DNA of 33,744 bases from CAZIAK01 sp964537035. Lineage in GTDB: Bacteria; Planctomycetota; B15-G4. Shown here piece after piece: positions 8,642 through 16,023 of the stretch. The notes under the pieces were generated by a model, which was given only the letters and a program-made list of their open reading frames with translations, did not search any database and was not told the DNA's origin. The position numbers and the translations under genes are program-made. The first letter of the stretch is position 1; each line of letters opens with the position of its first letter. Location: assembly GCA_964537035.1 (NCBI GenBank), contig CAZIAK010000047.1:1-33744 (forward strand). Direction: 5' to 3'.

Positions 8642-8741
8642 NNNNNNNNNNNNNNNNNNNNNNNNNNNNNNNNNNNNNNNNNNNNNNNNNNNNNNNNNNN
8701 NNNNNNNNNNNNNNNNNNNNNNNNNNNNNNNNNNNNNNNNN
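8642..8741. other. Assembly gap 1 (100 N)
   Basis: Exactly 100 N, a conventional scaffold spacer of unknown true length. It lies between the start of the peptidase gene and the end of the anti-sigma gene. I see no shared sequence on its two flanks. Any promoter of the peptidase gene, or another small gene, may be hidden here. Confidence 0.98.
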
Positions 8742-8819
8742 CAGGGTGCATGGGAGACCAGGGCTCAGAGGGAGGCCGGGCCGGGCCTGCCGGAACGGGC
8801 AACGGGCCGAGCCTCGCCC

Positions 8820-9119
8820 TCAGTCGCGGCCCAGACGGCGGGCCGCCAGCACGGCCTGCACCAGCTCTTCGGGGACCTCTTCGCGCAGGGCCTTTTCGGT
8901 CACGGGCGCATAGGCCGCCTGCCCCAGGGCCACCGTCTTGCGGTAGTTCTCGAGATAGCGCACGCAGTCGCCGCAGATGTCCATGTGCTCGTCAAAGACG
9001 GCCTTCTGCGCCGGGGGCAGCTCGCCGTCTAGCCAGGCCATGATGAAGTCGGTGAACTCGTGACAGGTCATGGACTGATCGGGGGGCAAATTGGGGGGCA
9101 CGTCAGCGGGCATCGGCAC
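8820..9119 (-). CDS. Putative zinc-finger anti-sigma factor (zf-HC2), soluble
   Basis: A 99-residue protein with a zinc-binding anti-sigma signature, H45-x3-C49-x2-C52 (HMDICGDC), preceded by CHEFTDFIMAWLDGELP, the usual first helix of this domain. Such proteins bind and hold an ECF sigma factor until a redox or envelope signal. The gene starts 17 bases inside the end of the sigma gene (9103-9717), so the two are translationally coupled, the classical sigma/anti-sigma arrangement. There is no transmembrane segment: the protein ends after a short helical tail, so it would act in the cytoplasm. The start could also be the ATG at 9113 or 9071. The overlap favours 9119 or 9113. Confidence 0.85.
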   Translation of the reverse strand: MPMPADVPPNLPPDQSMTCHEFTDFIMAWLDGELPPAQKAVFDEHMDICGDCVRYLENYRKTVALGQAAYAPVTEKALREEVPEELVQAVLAARRLGRD

Positions 9120-9717
9120 GGAGGTGGGGGTCGAGGATTTGACGCAGGGCCTGGCGGGCCCTGTGCAAGCGGATCTTGGTGGCGTTGATCGAGAGATCCA
9201 TCAGTTTGGCCGTCTCTGCCGTGTTGAGCTGTTCGATGTCCCGCAGCAGGAGGACGTTTCGGTAAGACTCTGGCAACTTGTCAATGCTGGCTCGCACCAG
9301 CTCTTGTTGCTCTCGGAGTTCGGCCGCAGCCTCGCCCGTCTCGACCCACTCACCCGCCGGCTCGAGCCGATGGGAGTCGGCGCCGTAGCGAGGCAGCAGG
9401 TCTTCAATGGACGTCTCTCGGCTTCGAGAGGCCTTGCGCAGGCGCATCAGGCAGGCGTTGACCACGATGCGATGCAACCAGGTCGATAGCTTGGAGCCCC
9501 CCTCGAAGCGAGCGATGTTCTTGAAGGCCTGGAGAAAGGCCTCCTGGACCGCGTCTTCGGCCAGATCATCCCTGCGCAGAAAGCGCCGAGCCACGGCCAG
9601 CATGCGCCCACCCTGCTGGCGCACCAGCTGCTCGTAGGCCGCACCGTCCCCCTGCACCAGCCCCTCGAGCAGGGCTGCCTCTGAGAGGCCGTCGGCGGGA
9701 TGATCGGTGTCTGGCAT
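9103..9717 (-). CDS. ECF-type RNA polymerase sigma factor (sigma-70 family, RpoE-like)
   Basis: A 204-residue protein with ECF sigma regions 2 and 4. Region 2 includes YEQLVRQQGGRMLAVARRFL, the DDLAEDAVQEAFLQAF helix and GGSKLSTWLHRIVVNACLMRLRK. Region 4 includes IDKLPESYRNVLLLRDIEQLNTAETAKLMDLSINATKIRLHRAR, a helix-turn-helix that reads the -35 element. A 30-residue acidic linker separates them. It directs polymerase to a stress or envelope regulon not visible here. Its gene overlaps the downstream anti-sigma gene and starts 69 bases after the M3 peptidase gene on the same strand, with a hairpin between. Autoregulation is usual in such pairs, but no matching promoter motif was identified. 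Confidence 0.93.
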   Translation of the reverse strand: MPDTDHPADGLSEAALLEGLVQGDGAAYEQLVRQQGGRMLAVARRFLRRDDLAEDAVQEAFLQAFKNIARFEGGSKLSTWLHRIVVNACLMRLRKASRSRETSIEDLLPRYGADSHRLEPAGEWVETGEAAAELREQQELVRASIDKLPESYRNVLLLRDIEQLNTAETAKLMDLSINATKIRLHRARQALRQILDPHLRADAR

Positions 9718-9741
9718 GGGTGCTCAGGGTCTCATACGGGC

Positions 9742-9767
9742 CCTGGGCGTGTCGCGCTACGCCCAGG
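9742..9767 (-). terminator. Hairpin after the M3 peptidase gene
   Basis: Perfect 9-bp arms (CCTGGGCGT and ACGCCCAGG) with an 8-base loop, beginning 20 bases past the minus-strand stop of the peptidase gene and ahead of the sigma gene. No T run follows, so termination is plausible but not certain. Confidence 0.45.
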
Positions 9768-9786
9768 ACCCCATGCAGCCAAGGAC

Positions 9787-11880
9787 TCAGGACGTGGGCA
9801 CGGCCGGGCGGGCCAGCCACGCTTCGAAAGCGGCGAAGTCGTACGGCCGTCCCAGGAAGCCTTCGACCAGCTCGGCCGCCGGGCGGCTGCCCCCCGCCTC
9901 GAGCACCTCGCGCCGGTAGTCGTCGGCGGTGCGCGGGTTGAGCACGCCCTCGTCGGCGAAGCGGGTGAACATGTCCTTGGCGATGACCTGCGACCACATG
10001 TACGTGTAGTAGATGGCCGAGTAGCCATTCAGGTGCCCGAAGCTGGCCTGCATGTGCGAGCCGCGGACGAAGGGCAAGGGGCTGTACTTGGCCTGCAGCT
10101 CCTTCACCAGCAAGGTCGTGTCGAGGCCAGCGGGGTCGCGGCTGTAGCAGTTGAAGGACAGGGCCGCGTAGAACATCTGCTGAGCCGTGCCCATGGCCTT
10201 GCCGAACTCAGAAGAGTTGCGCAGCTTCTCCACCAGCTCGGCGGGGATGGGCTCGTCGGTCTCGTAGTGCCGGGCGAACAGCTGCAGGGTCTCCGTGTCG
10301 AGCATCCATTCTTCGAGCATCTGCGAGGGCGCCTCCACGAAGTCCCACTCGGTGCTGATGCCCGTGTTCATCAGCCAGGGGCGATGCCCGCCGAACATGC
10401 TGTGCATGAGGTGGCCGAACTCGTGGAAGAACGTGCTGACCTCGCCAAACTCCATCAGCGCCATGCCATCGGCGGCGGTCGACGGATCGGGGAAGTTGCA
10501 GACCAGGGTGGCCTGGGGCAGGCGCAACCCCTCAACGCCGTCCCGGTAACCGAAGCACGCCGCGTGGCCGTACTTGTTGTCCCGGGGAAAGAGATCGAGG
10601 TAGAAGCGGCCGATCTGCCGCTCGCCGTCGAACAGGTCCCAGGCGGTGACGCTGTCGTGCCAGAGGTTCAGGCCATGGACCTGCACGAACTGCACGCCGT
10701 AGAGCCGACTGTTGATGTCGAAGATGCCCTGGCGCACCCGCTCGAACTCGAAGTACGGACGCAACGTCTGGCTATCGAAGTCGAACTGCTCCTTGCGCAC
10801 AAGATTGGCGTAGTAGCCGGACTCCCAGGCCTCGACCCGGGTGGCCTCAGGGTCGTCCTGGCGCTTGCGTGCCAGCAGTCGTTCGACCTCGACCGCAGAG
10901 GCATCCCGGGCGGCGGTGGCGATGCGGTCGATGAAGTTGCCCGCGTTCTGTGCGGTGGCGATCATCTTGTCTTCGGTGACGTAGTCGGCCCAGCTGGCGT
11001 AGCCCAGCAGCAGCGCCTTCTCGTGACGCCTGGCGATCAGCTGATCGAGCACGTCGCCATTGTCTGGCCAGGCGCGGTTGGTGTACTGCATGAACAACCG
11101 CCGGCGCACGTCGCCGTCCTCGGCGTACTTCAGCACCGGGCGGTAGTCGGGGTAGGTGGTGTTGAGCACGATCTTGCCGTCGTCCCCGGGCGCATGGGCC
11201 GCGATGAAGTCTGCGGGCAACCCGGCCAGCTGATCCACCGAGTCGAGGGTGATCTCCAGCTTGGCCTCGGCGTTGTTGCGGTCGAAGGCCTGGCCGATCT
11301 CCACGAGTTCGGCGTCAAGCGCCTTCAGCTGCGCCTGGACGTCTGCGGGCAGGTCGATGCCTGCGCGCCGGTAGTCATCCAGTTCTTTCTCCACGGCGAA
11401 GGCGGTGGCCCGGTCGGCGTTCGAGAGGTCGATGGCCGCGATGGCGTCGTACAGATCGCGGTCGAGGCTCAACTCGGTGCCCCGAGCCGAGAGGGCCGAG
11501 CGGGCCGCTGCCGCCGCGTCGCGCACGGTCACGTCGGTGTGCACGGCCGCGAAGAGCTGGGCCTCGCTGGACGCCGCGTCGAAGTGCATGTACAGCTCGT
11601 TGAGCAGGGACAGGGTGTTCTCTGGAGTGCGCGTGCCAGGCACCGCCATGATCTGGTCGTAGAGCAGGTCGATCTCGGCCAGGTGCGCTGCCGTGGACAG
11701 CTCAAGCTCTTCGGCGCTGCGGTCGAGAGGCGTGGAGGCCAGGCTCCAGGCGGGCACCTCGACGGGCATGGCTGGCCCCTCGCCGACGGCCTCCATCGAG
11801 CTGCACCCTGGGAGGGCGAGCAGGGCGAAGAGGGCAAGGCTCAGAGCCAGGGAAACGGGGCGAACAGACGCAGCAAGCAT
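9787..11880 (-). CDS. M3-family oligopeptidase (thimet oligopeptidase/Dcp-like) lipoprotein
   Basis: A zinc oligopeptidase that would cut short peptides in the periplasm. The 697-residue protein has the M3 zinc motif H486-E-F-G-H490 (FHEFGHLMHSMFGGH) and the third ligand E516 in FVEAPSQMLEEW, with the family's 25-residue spacing. The downstream SFNCYSRDP and GYSAIYYTYMWSQVIAKDMF stretches match the conserved C-terminal substrate region. The ATG at 11880 is chosen because it starts a lipoprotein signal peptide (SLALSLALFALLALPGCSS, lipobox LPGC). The open frame continues 79 codons upstream, but that part has no signal and looks non-coding. Length fits the family. Lipid anchoring is a departure from the cytoplasmic enterobacterial Dcp/OpdA enzymes. 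It is likely single or at the head of a unit with the sigma/anti-sigma genes. Confidence 0.92.
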   Translation of the reverse strand: MLAASVRPVSLALSLALFALLALPGCSSMEAVGEGPAMPVEVPAWSLASTPLDRSAEELELSTAAHLAEIDLLYDQIMAVPGTRTPENTLSLLNELYMHFDAASSEAQLFAAVHTDVTVRDAAAAARSALSARGTELSLDRDLYDAIAAIDLSNADRATAFAVEKELDDYRRAGIDLPADVQAQLKALDAELVEIGQAFDRNNAEAKLEITLDSVDQLAGLPADFIAAHAPGDDGKIVLNTTYPDYRPVLKYAEDGDVRRRLFMQYTNRAWPDNGDVLDQLIARRHEKALLLGYASWADYVTEDKMIATAQNAGNFIDRIATAARDASAVEVERLLARKRQDDPEATRVEAWESGYYANLVRKEQFDFDSQTLRPYFEFERVRQGIFDINSRLYGVQFVQVHGLNLWHDSVTAWDLFDGERQIGRFYLDLFPRDNKYGHAACFGYRDGVEGLRLPQATLVCNFPDPSTAADGMALMEFGEVSTFFHEFGHLMHSMFGGHRPWLMNTGISTEWDFVEAPSQMLEEWMLDTETLQLFARHYETDEPIPAELVEKLRNSSEFGKAMGTAQQMFYAALSFNCYSRDPAGLDTTLLVKELQAKYSPLPFVRGSHMQASFGHLNGYSAIYYTYMWSQVIAKDMFTRFADEGVLNPRTADDYRREVLEAGGSRPAAELVEGFLGRPYDFAAFEAWLARPAVPTS

Positions 11881-12025
11881 GGGATTCTCTCTGCCAAGGC
11901 GAGCCGTGCCAGCGGGGAGTCGAAGGTCGTCTCCCGGCACGGTGCGAGCCAGATTAGCAGACCACCACCCCTTTCCGCCCGGGGCGATCGTGGGGCCTGG
12001 CGGGGCCGCAGGGGCTGCTTGCAGG

Positions 12026-12883
12026 TCAGCTCTGGCCGAAGCCCTCTGCAGCCACCCCAAGGTGAGGCCTGGCCAGGGGGACCCCTGCCTCGCGGTAGGC
12101 GCTGAGCAGGCTCTCAAGGGCCTGGCTGCGAATGCGGGTGCGGTGCCGGACCTCGGCGATCAGGTAGCGGATCTCGACGAGCACCCCGGCGTGCATGTGC
12201 CCGCCGGTCTGGTCCCAGAGGGCTCTCACCAGCAGCTCGACCGAGTCTCCGTCAATGCCCTCGATGCGAGCCAGGGTCGCCGTCGTGAGCGCACGGGCCG
12301 CAGACACATCGGCGCTGTAGTCGAGCTGCAAGCGCAGGCGCACCCGGGTCGGCCCCTGCTCATCAGAGAAGTTGGTGATCACCGAGTTGGCCAAGATGCT
12401 GTTGGGATAGTTCACCACCACCCCGTCCGTGTTGCGCACCTTGGTGCGACGCAGACCGATGTCGAGCACGTCACCCCAGGCGCCCCAGTCTCTACCGATG
12501 GCTTCGATCTTGACCCGATCGCCGATGCGCATGGGCCGGTCGGCGATGAGAAACACGCCGGCGAGGATGTCCGCCAGGGTCTCTTTTGCCGCGAGGCCCA
12601 GGGCGATGCCGAAGATGCCCGCGCTGGCCAGCAAGGGCGAGATCTCGATCTCGTGGACCTTGAGCACGCCCAGGATCACGCCGAAGACCAGAGCCATGCC
12701 GAAGAAGCGCCGGGCGAAGAGCACCAGCCGATCGTCCAGGTCGTTCTCGGTGGAGTCGGCCATGCGATCGAGCAGGCGCAGGACGCCGAAACGTCCCACC
12801 ACGTAGACCACGAGGCCAAGCAGGATCACCAGGCCCGATTGCTCCCAGGTGGGCAGCTCGGAGAACATCTCCGACAGACTCAT
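12026..12883 (-). CDS. Small-conductance mechanosensitive ion channel (MscS family)
   Basis: A 285-residue membrane protein that would open under membrane tension to release solutes. It has two N-terminal hydrophobic helices (SGLVILLGLVVYVVGRFGVL and FFGMALVFGVILGVLKVHEI). The pore-lining Gly/Ala-rich helix follows (LLASAGIFGIALGLAAKE), leading to the family signature LADILAGVFLIADRPMRIGD and the beta domain (VVNYPNSILANSVITNFS). The soluble alpha/beta domain follows. The N-terminus is shorter than in multi-helix relatives. The start ATG overlaps the preceding gene's TGA (ATGA, bases 12880-12883), so it is translated together with the small coiled-coil gene. Confidence 0.93.
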   Translation of the reverse strand: MSLSEMFSELPTWEQSGLVILLGLVVYVVGRFGVLRLLDRMADSTENDLDDRLVLFARRFFGMALVFGVILGVLKVHEIEISPLLASAGIFGIALGLAAKETLADILAGVFLIADRPMRIGDRVKIEAIGRDWGAWGDVLDIGLRRTKVRNTDGVVVNYPNSILANSVITNFSDEQGPTRVRLRLQLDYSADVSAARALTTATLARIEGIDGDSVELLVRALWDQTGGHMHAGVLVEIRYLIAEVRHRTRIRSQALESLLSAYREAGVPLARPHLGVAAEGFGQS

Positions 12884-13644
12884 GGGCGATCAGGCTCTTC
12901 GCGGCGCAGGCTCAGCCCGCCACTGGCCCGCAGCTCGACCAGGTAGCTGCCGTCGGGGCGCAGCTCGATGAACGGCGCCTCGCCGTGGATGGCCCGCACC
13001 CCTGCCTCTCGCGCGGCCGCGGGGTCGTTGGCGTAGTCCCAGAAGCCACGCCAGAGATCGGTGACCGGGGTGCCGTCGCCGTCACCGCCGTAGGCCAGGG
13101 GCTCGACGCCCACAGGGTCGAGGATCAGTCCGTCTTCAGGCCGTTGCTGCTCGGTGAACAGCCGCCGAAACAGGCACAGGGACGCGCCACGCCAGGTGCC
13201 CCCCTGCTCGACGTAGTCGTCGCCGAACTTGATCACCAGCGACTCGATGTAGGCGAAACGACCGGGGATGACCGTCTCGAGGCCAGGGCCAAGAGGCGTG
13301 CCATCGGGGGCCAGCTCCGTGAAGCGCACGCGCGTCTCGATCTGGCCGTCGGCCTGTCCGGCGATCGGCGATTGGTCGAGCACGGTGAGCCGCGCCCGAC
13401 GGCGATCGACCTTGAGGTAGCGCAGGGCCGTGTCGAGCACCTCGATCTCAACCTCTCGTTCGGCCAGGGCAGCAGCCGAGCTGGCCAGGTCGGCAGAGAG
13501 TTCTTCGATCTTCTCCCGGGCCACTTGCTCCCGGGCGCGCTGGCCGTCGATCACATCGGAGACCTGAAACCAGGCCAGGGCCGCCAGAGCAAGAAAACCA
13601 GCCAGGACAGCCGTCCGTGCGGCGGTGTTGAGCGAGCCGATCAT
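12880..13644 (-). CDS. Membrane-anchored coiled-coil protein of unknown function
   Basis: I do not recognise a named family. The 254-residue product has one N-terminal hydrophobic segment (about residues 8-27, TAVLAGFLALAALAWF). A predicted coiled coil follows (about 35-65, rich in Glu, Ala and Arg: AREKIEELSADLASSAAALA), then an alpha/beta periplasmic part with no metal or catalytic motif. The start at 13644 has a clear AGGAGG nine bases upstream. An upstream GTG-initiated extension of 21 codons lacks one. The gene lies between the TIGR03546/TIGR03545-like gene and the MscS gene, overlapping the latter by four bases, so a role in the same membrane process is inferred. Confidence 0.75.
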   Translation of the reverse strand: MIGSLNTAARTAVLAGFLALAALAWFQVSDVIDGQRAREQVAREKIEELSADLASSAAALAEREVEIEVLDTALRYLKVDRRRARLTVLDQSPIAGQADGQIETRVRFTELAPDGTPLGPGLETVIPGRFAYIESLVIKFGDDYVEQGGTWRGASLCLFRRLFTEQQRPEDGLILDPVGVEPLAYGGDGDGTPVTDLWRGFWDYANDPAAAREAGVRAIHGEAPFIELRPDGSYLVELRASGGLSLRREEPDRP

Positions 13645-13739
13645 GTCCGTTGTCCTCCTGGGCTGGGTTGTGCCCTGGGCCACGTGGGCCAGGTCGTGCG
13701 CTGCCACCGGGTCAGACCGCGGGTGTCATCGCGCGGGAT

Positions 13740-15775
13740 TCAGTCGTCGCCCCCGTCATCGTCGTCACCAAACAAGCCCCCGAGCAGCCCCTTGGCCTTG
13801 GACTTCAGCTCGTCCTCGGCCTCGGCCTGCTTGGCGTCGAGTTCGCCCTGCAGCTCGNNNNNNNNNNNNNNNNNNNNNNNNNNNNNNNNNNNNNNNNNNN
13901 NNNNNNNNNNNNNNNNNNNNNNNNNNNNNNNNNNNNNNNNNNNNNNNNNNNNNNNNNCTTCAGCTCGTCCTCGGCCTCGGCCTGCTTGGCGTCGAGTTCG
14001 CCCTGCAGCTCGGCCTGCTTGGCGTCGAGTTCGCCCTGCAGCTCGTCTTTGCGTCGGTCGATCTCCTCATCGACTTGAGCGCGAGCACCGGCCAACAGCA
14101 GCTCGGTGAAGGCGCCGTCGTCGAAGGAGATCGACGGGTCGTCGATGGGCCCGGAGATCTGAAACATGAGCGTCACGCCGTCGACCACCCGCGAGCCGCC
14201 GGGCAGATCGACCGTGACGCCACGCAGGGTGACGGCCAGGGGCAGGTCGAGGAAGCCCACGCCTTGCTCTGCCCAGCTGCCGTCCATGGAGAGGTCGAGG
14301 GTGCCGCCCTGTAGCGGCGCCTTGCCGTCCTTGGCCAGGCTGCTGGCGATGGAGTCGACCGCCAGCCCGGCCAGCGAGAAACGCACCACGTTGTCGCCGG
14401 GTGCGGCGGCGCTACCGCCCAGGGCGAACTCGGCGTCAAAGGCGCCGCTCTGCGACTGCATGGTCATGCGCAGAGGGTCGTCGCTGAGCGCGGGCGCCGT
14501 GGAGAAGTTGGTCACCCGAACGTCGAGCAGATCGCCGGGCAGGTAGGTGCTGTCCAGGCCGTCGGCGATGATCTCGTGCACCATGAACGCTGGCGCCACC
14601 TGGGTCAGATGCTCGGCGAAGACGTTGGCGTAGCCTCCCTCGGCCACCTCGCGAGCCAGGCGCTCCTCAAGCGTCTCGCCCTCGTGTCCACCGTCGCCGT
14701 CCTCGTCAGAGGACAGCTTGTCGAGCCACTCCCGCACCTGGTCCAGACGTTCCTTCCATTCTTCGGCGTCGCTGAGGTAGTCGTCGAGAGAGCCGCCCGC
14801 CCCTGTCTGCGTCGGCGCATCGTCGGGCTCGTCGACTGGCCCGGGCTGGGCTCCCACGAGAATGCCCGGCGACGAACGGAGCACGTTGTTCTTGCCCTGG
14901 ATCACCACCACCCGATCGAGGGCCAGACGGCCCCGCAACAGGTCGTCCATGCTGCCGTCCGCTTCGATGTTCACCGCTCGCAGGACGTCGTTCTCCAGCA
15001 GCGCACTGTCTGCCATGGCCAGCCCCTCCAGCACCAGGCGCCCGGCCTTTGTGTCGAGGGTCAAGCCCGCCAGGTCAACGGTGGCCCCATTACCGGAGGC
15101 GAGACCGTCCCGTGCGGCAGAGGTCAGAAACGGCCCGGACAGCAGGTCGGGGACGAAGAGGAAGAGAGCGATCAGGACCGCGACCACCACCGCGCCCGAC
15201 TTGCGCACGGGGTTCCAGTCGCGGTGGGTGAGCAACTCACCGTAGGTCTTCTTGCCGTGGCCCTTGCCCACGATCAACCAGAGCAAGAAACGCACGGAGC
15301 GTTTGGAGTTCAGCTTCTGGTAACGCTCGCTGCCCTCTTCGAGGCCGGCGAACTTCTTCCTGAAGCCCGAGATCACCACGACCATGACGATGCCTGTGAC
15401 CAACCCGATGGCTGCCGCCATCACGATGCCCCCGGTGACTGCGTAGTACTCCAGGTCGAGCAGGGCCAGGAGGGGTGCGTCGTTGGCCCAGGCCACGGCT
15501 GCCTCTGCAGGGCCCTCCAACAGCCAACGGCCCACACCAAAGGACACCGACATCAGCGCCAGGGAGAGCACCTTGGCCCCCGCAGCCATCGCCAGGGCCA
15601 CGCCCAGGTTCGCGTTGAGGACGATGAGCAAGAGAATCCAGGCGACCATCAAGCCGGCGTGGTCGAAGCCCCCTGGCACGAAGCCGATCAGGCAACCCAT
15701 CACGCAGGCCATCACCATCTGGATCGGAGCTGCCGACCCCCTCAGGATCTCTGCCAGCTGTCTGAACAAGAACAT
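13740..15775 (-). CDS. TIGR03546-TIGR03545-like membrane fusion protein with C-terminal coiled coil (interrupted by gap 2)
   Basis: The N-terminal 180 residues have four or five hydrophobic helices and start MFLFRQLAEILRGSAAP. They resemble the uncharacterised TIGR03546/DUF2062-like family. After another membrane segment (GAVVVAVLIALFLFVPDLL), the rest resembles TIGR03545, an AsmA-like family (DLAGLTLDTKAGRLVLEGLA, then DDLLRGRLALDRVVVIQG). The two are known as adjacent genes, so a fusion is inferred. The C-terminus is a charged coiled coil of 11-residue repeats (ELQGELDAKQA), then SKAKGLLGGLFGDDDDGGDD and a TGA at 13740-13742. The start has GGGAGGT four bases upstream. The 100 N in the repeat put the C-terminus out of frame, but collapsing the shared 55-base flank restores one continuous frame. 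Function is unknown; an envelope-lipid or membrane role is only a guess. Confidence 0.72.
13825..14045 (-). repeat. 33-bp tandem repeat encoding an 11-residue coiled-coil unit, spanning gap 2
   Basis: Identical 33-base units lie at 13825-13857, 13980-14012 and 14013-14045 (plus strand begins GCCTGCTTGGCGTCGAG). Each encodes the minus-strand peptide ELQGELDAKQA. The first and second copies flank the N run and belong to a shared 55-base stretch, so they may be one physical copy. Confidence 0.9.
13858..13957. other. Assembly gap 2 (100 N), probably a contig overlap rather than missing DNA
   Basis: The 55 bases before the gap (13803-13857) are identical to the 55 bases after it (13958-14012). 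An exact shared k-mer at contig ends is what a de Bruijn assembler leaves at a repeat it could not cross. Merging the two copies gives an uninterrupted frame. Confidence 0.9.
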
Positions 15776-15851
15776 GTGGACCTCCCGTCGGCCGACCGTG
15801 TCGAAATGGGCCTGACGGCCAGACATCGCGCTTGCGGCTCTGTGCGGGTCC

Positions 15852-15960
15852 ATTGCACCCCATGGGAGGCACCCTTGCCAGTGGCGGCGACAAGACGGCG
15901 TAGGGCCTGCCTGGTCCTTCCAGCCAAGGATCACCAGCATTGGCGCCCATCGCACCCCAT
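15852..15960. promoter_or_regulatory. Pair of 12-base direct repeats in the divergent promoter region
   Basis: ATTGCACCCCAT (15852-15863) and ATCGCACCCCAT (15949-15960) differ by one base and lie 97 bases apart. They fall in the 248-base region between the divergent membrane-fusion gene and immunophilin gene. They could be binding sites for a shared regulator; no regulator gene is nearby, and chance repetition is possible. Confidence 0.3.
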
Positions 15961-16023
15961 TGACTATTGTGGGCAGCCCGACCCGTCGATGATCCTCCCC
16001 TGCACCCGACCCTAGGACCGCCC

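Noticed and set aside
8553..9043. Frames reading through the 100 N of gap 1
   Set aside because: They are artefacts of translating N; the true gap length is unknown.
9700..12105. Very long plus-strand open frame (about 800 codons) opposite the M3 peptidase gene
   Set aside because: It lies antisense to a gene with clear family motifs, its translation is rich in His, Val, Gln and Gly without any recognisable motif, and high GC makes long antisense frames common here.
15956..16000. TTGACT resembling a -35 box upstream of the immunophilin gene
   Set aside because: No -10-like sequence occurs at the right distance, so a sigma-70 promoter cannot be supported.
11693..16015. Long plus-strand frames opposite the MscS and membrane-fusion genes (11693-12946 and 14576-16015)
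   Set aside because: The minus-strand genes have membrane segments and family signatures; these frames have none and are explained by GC bias.
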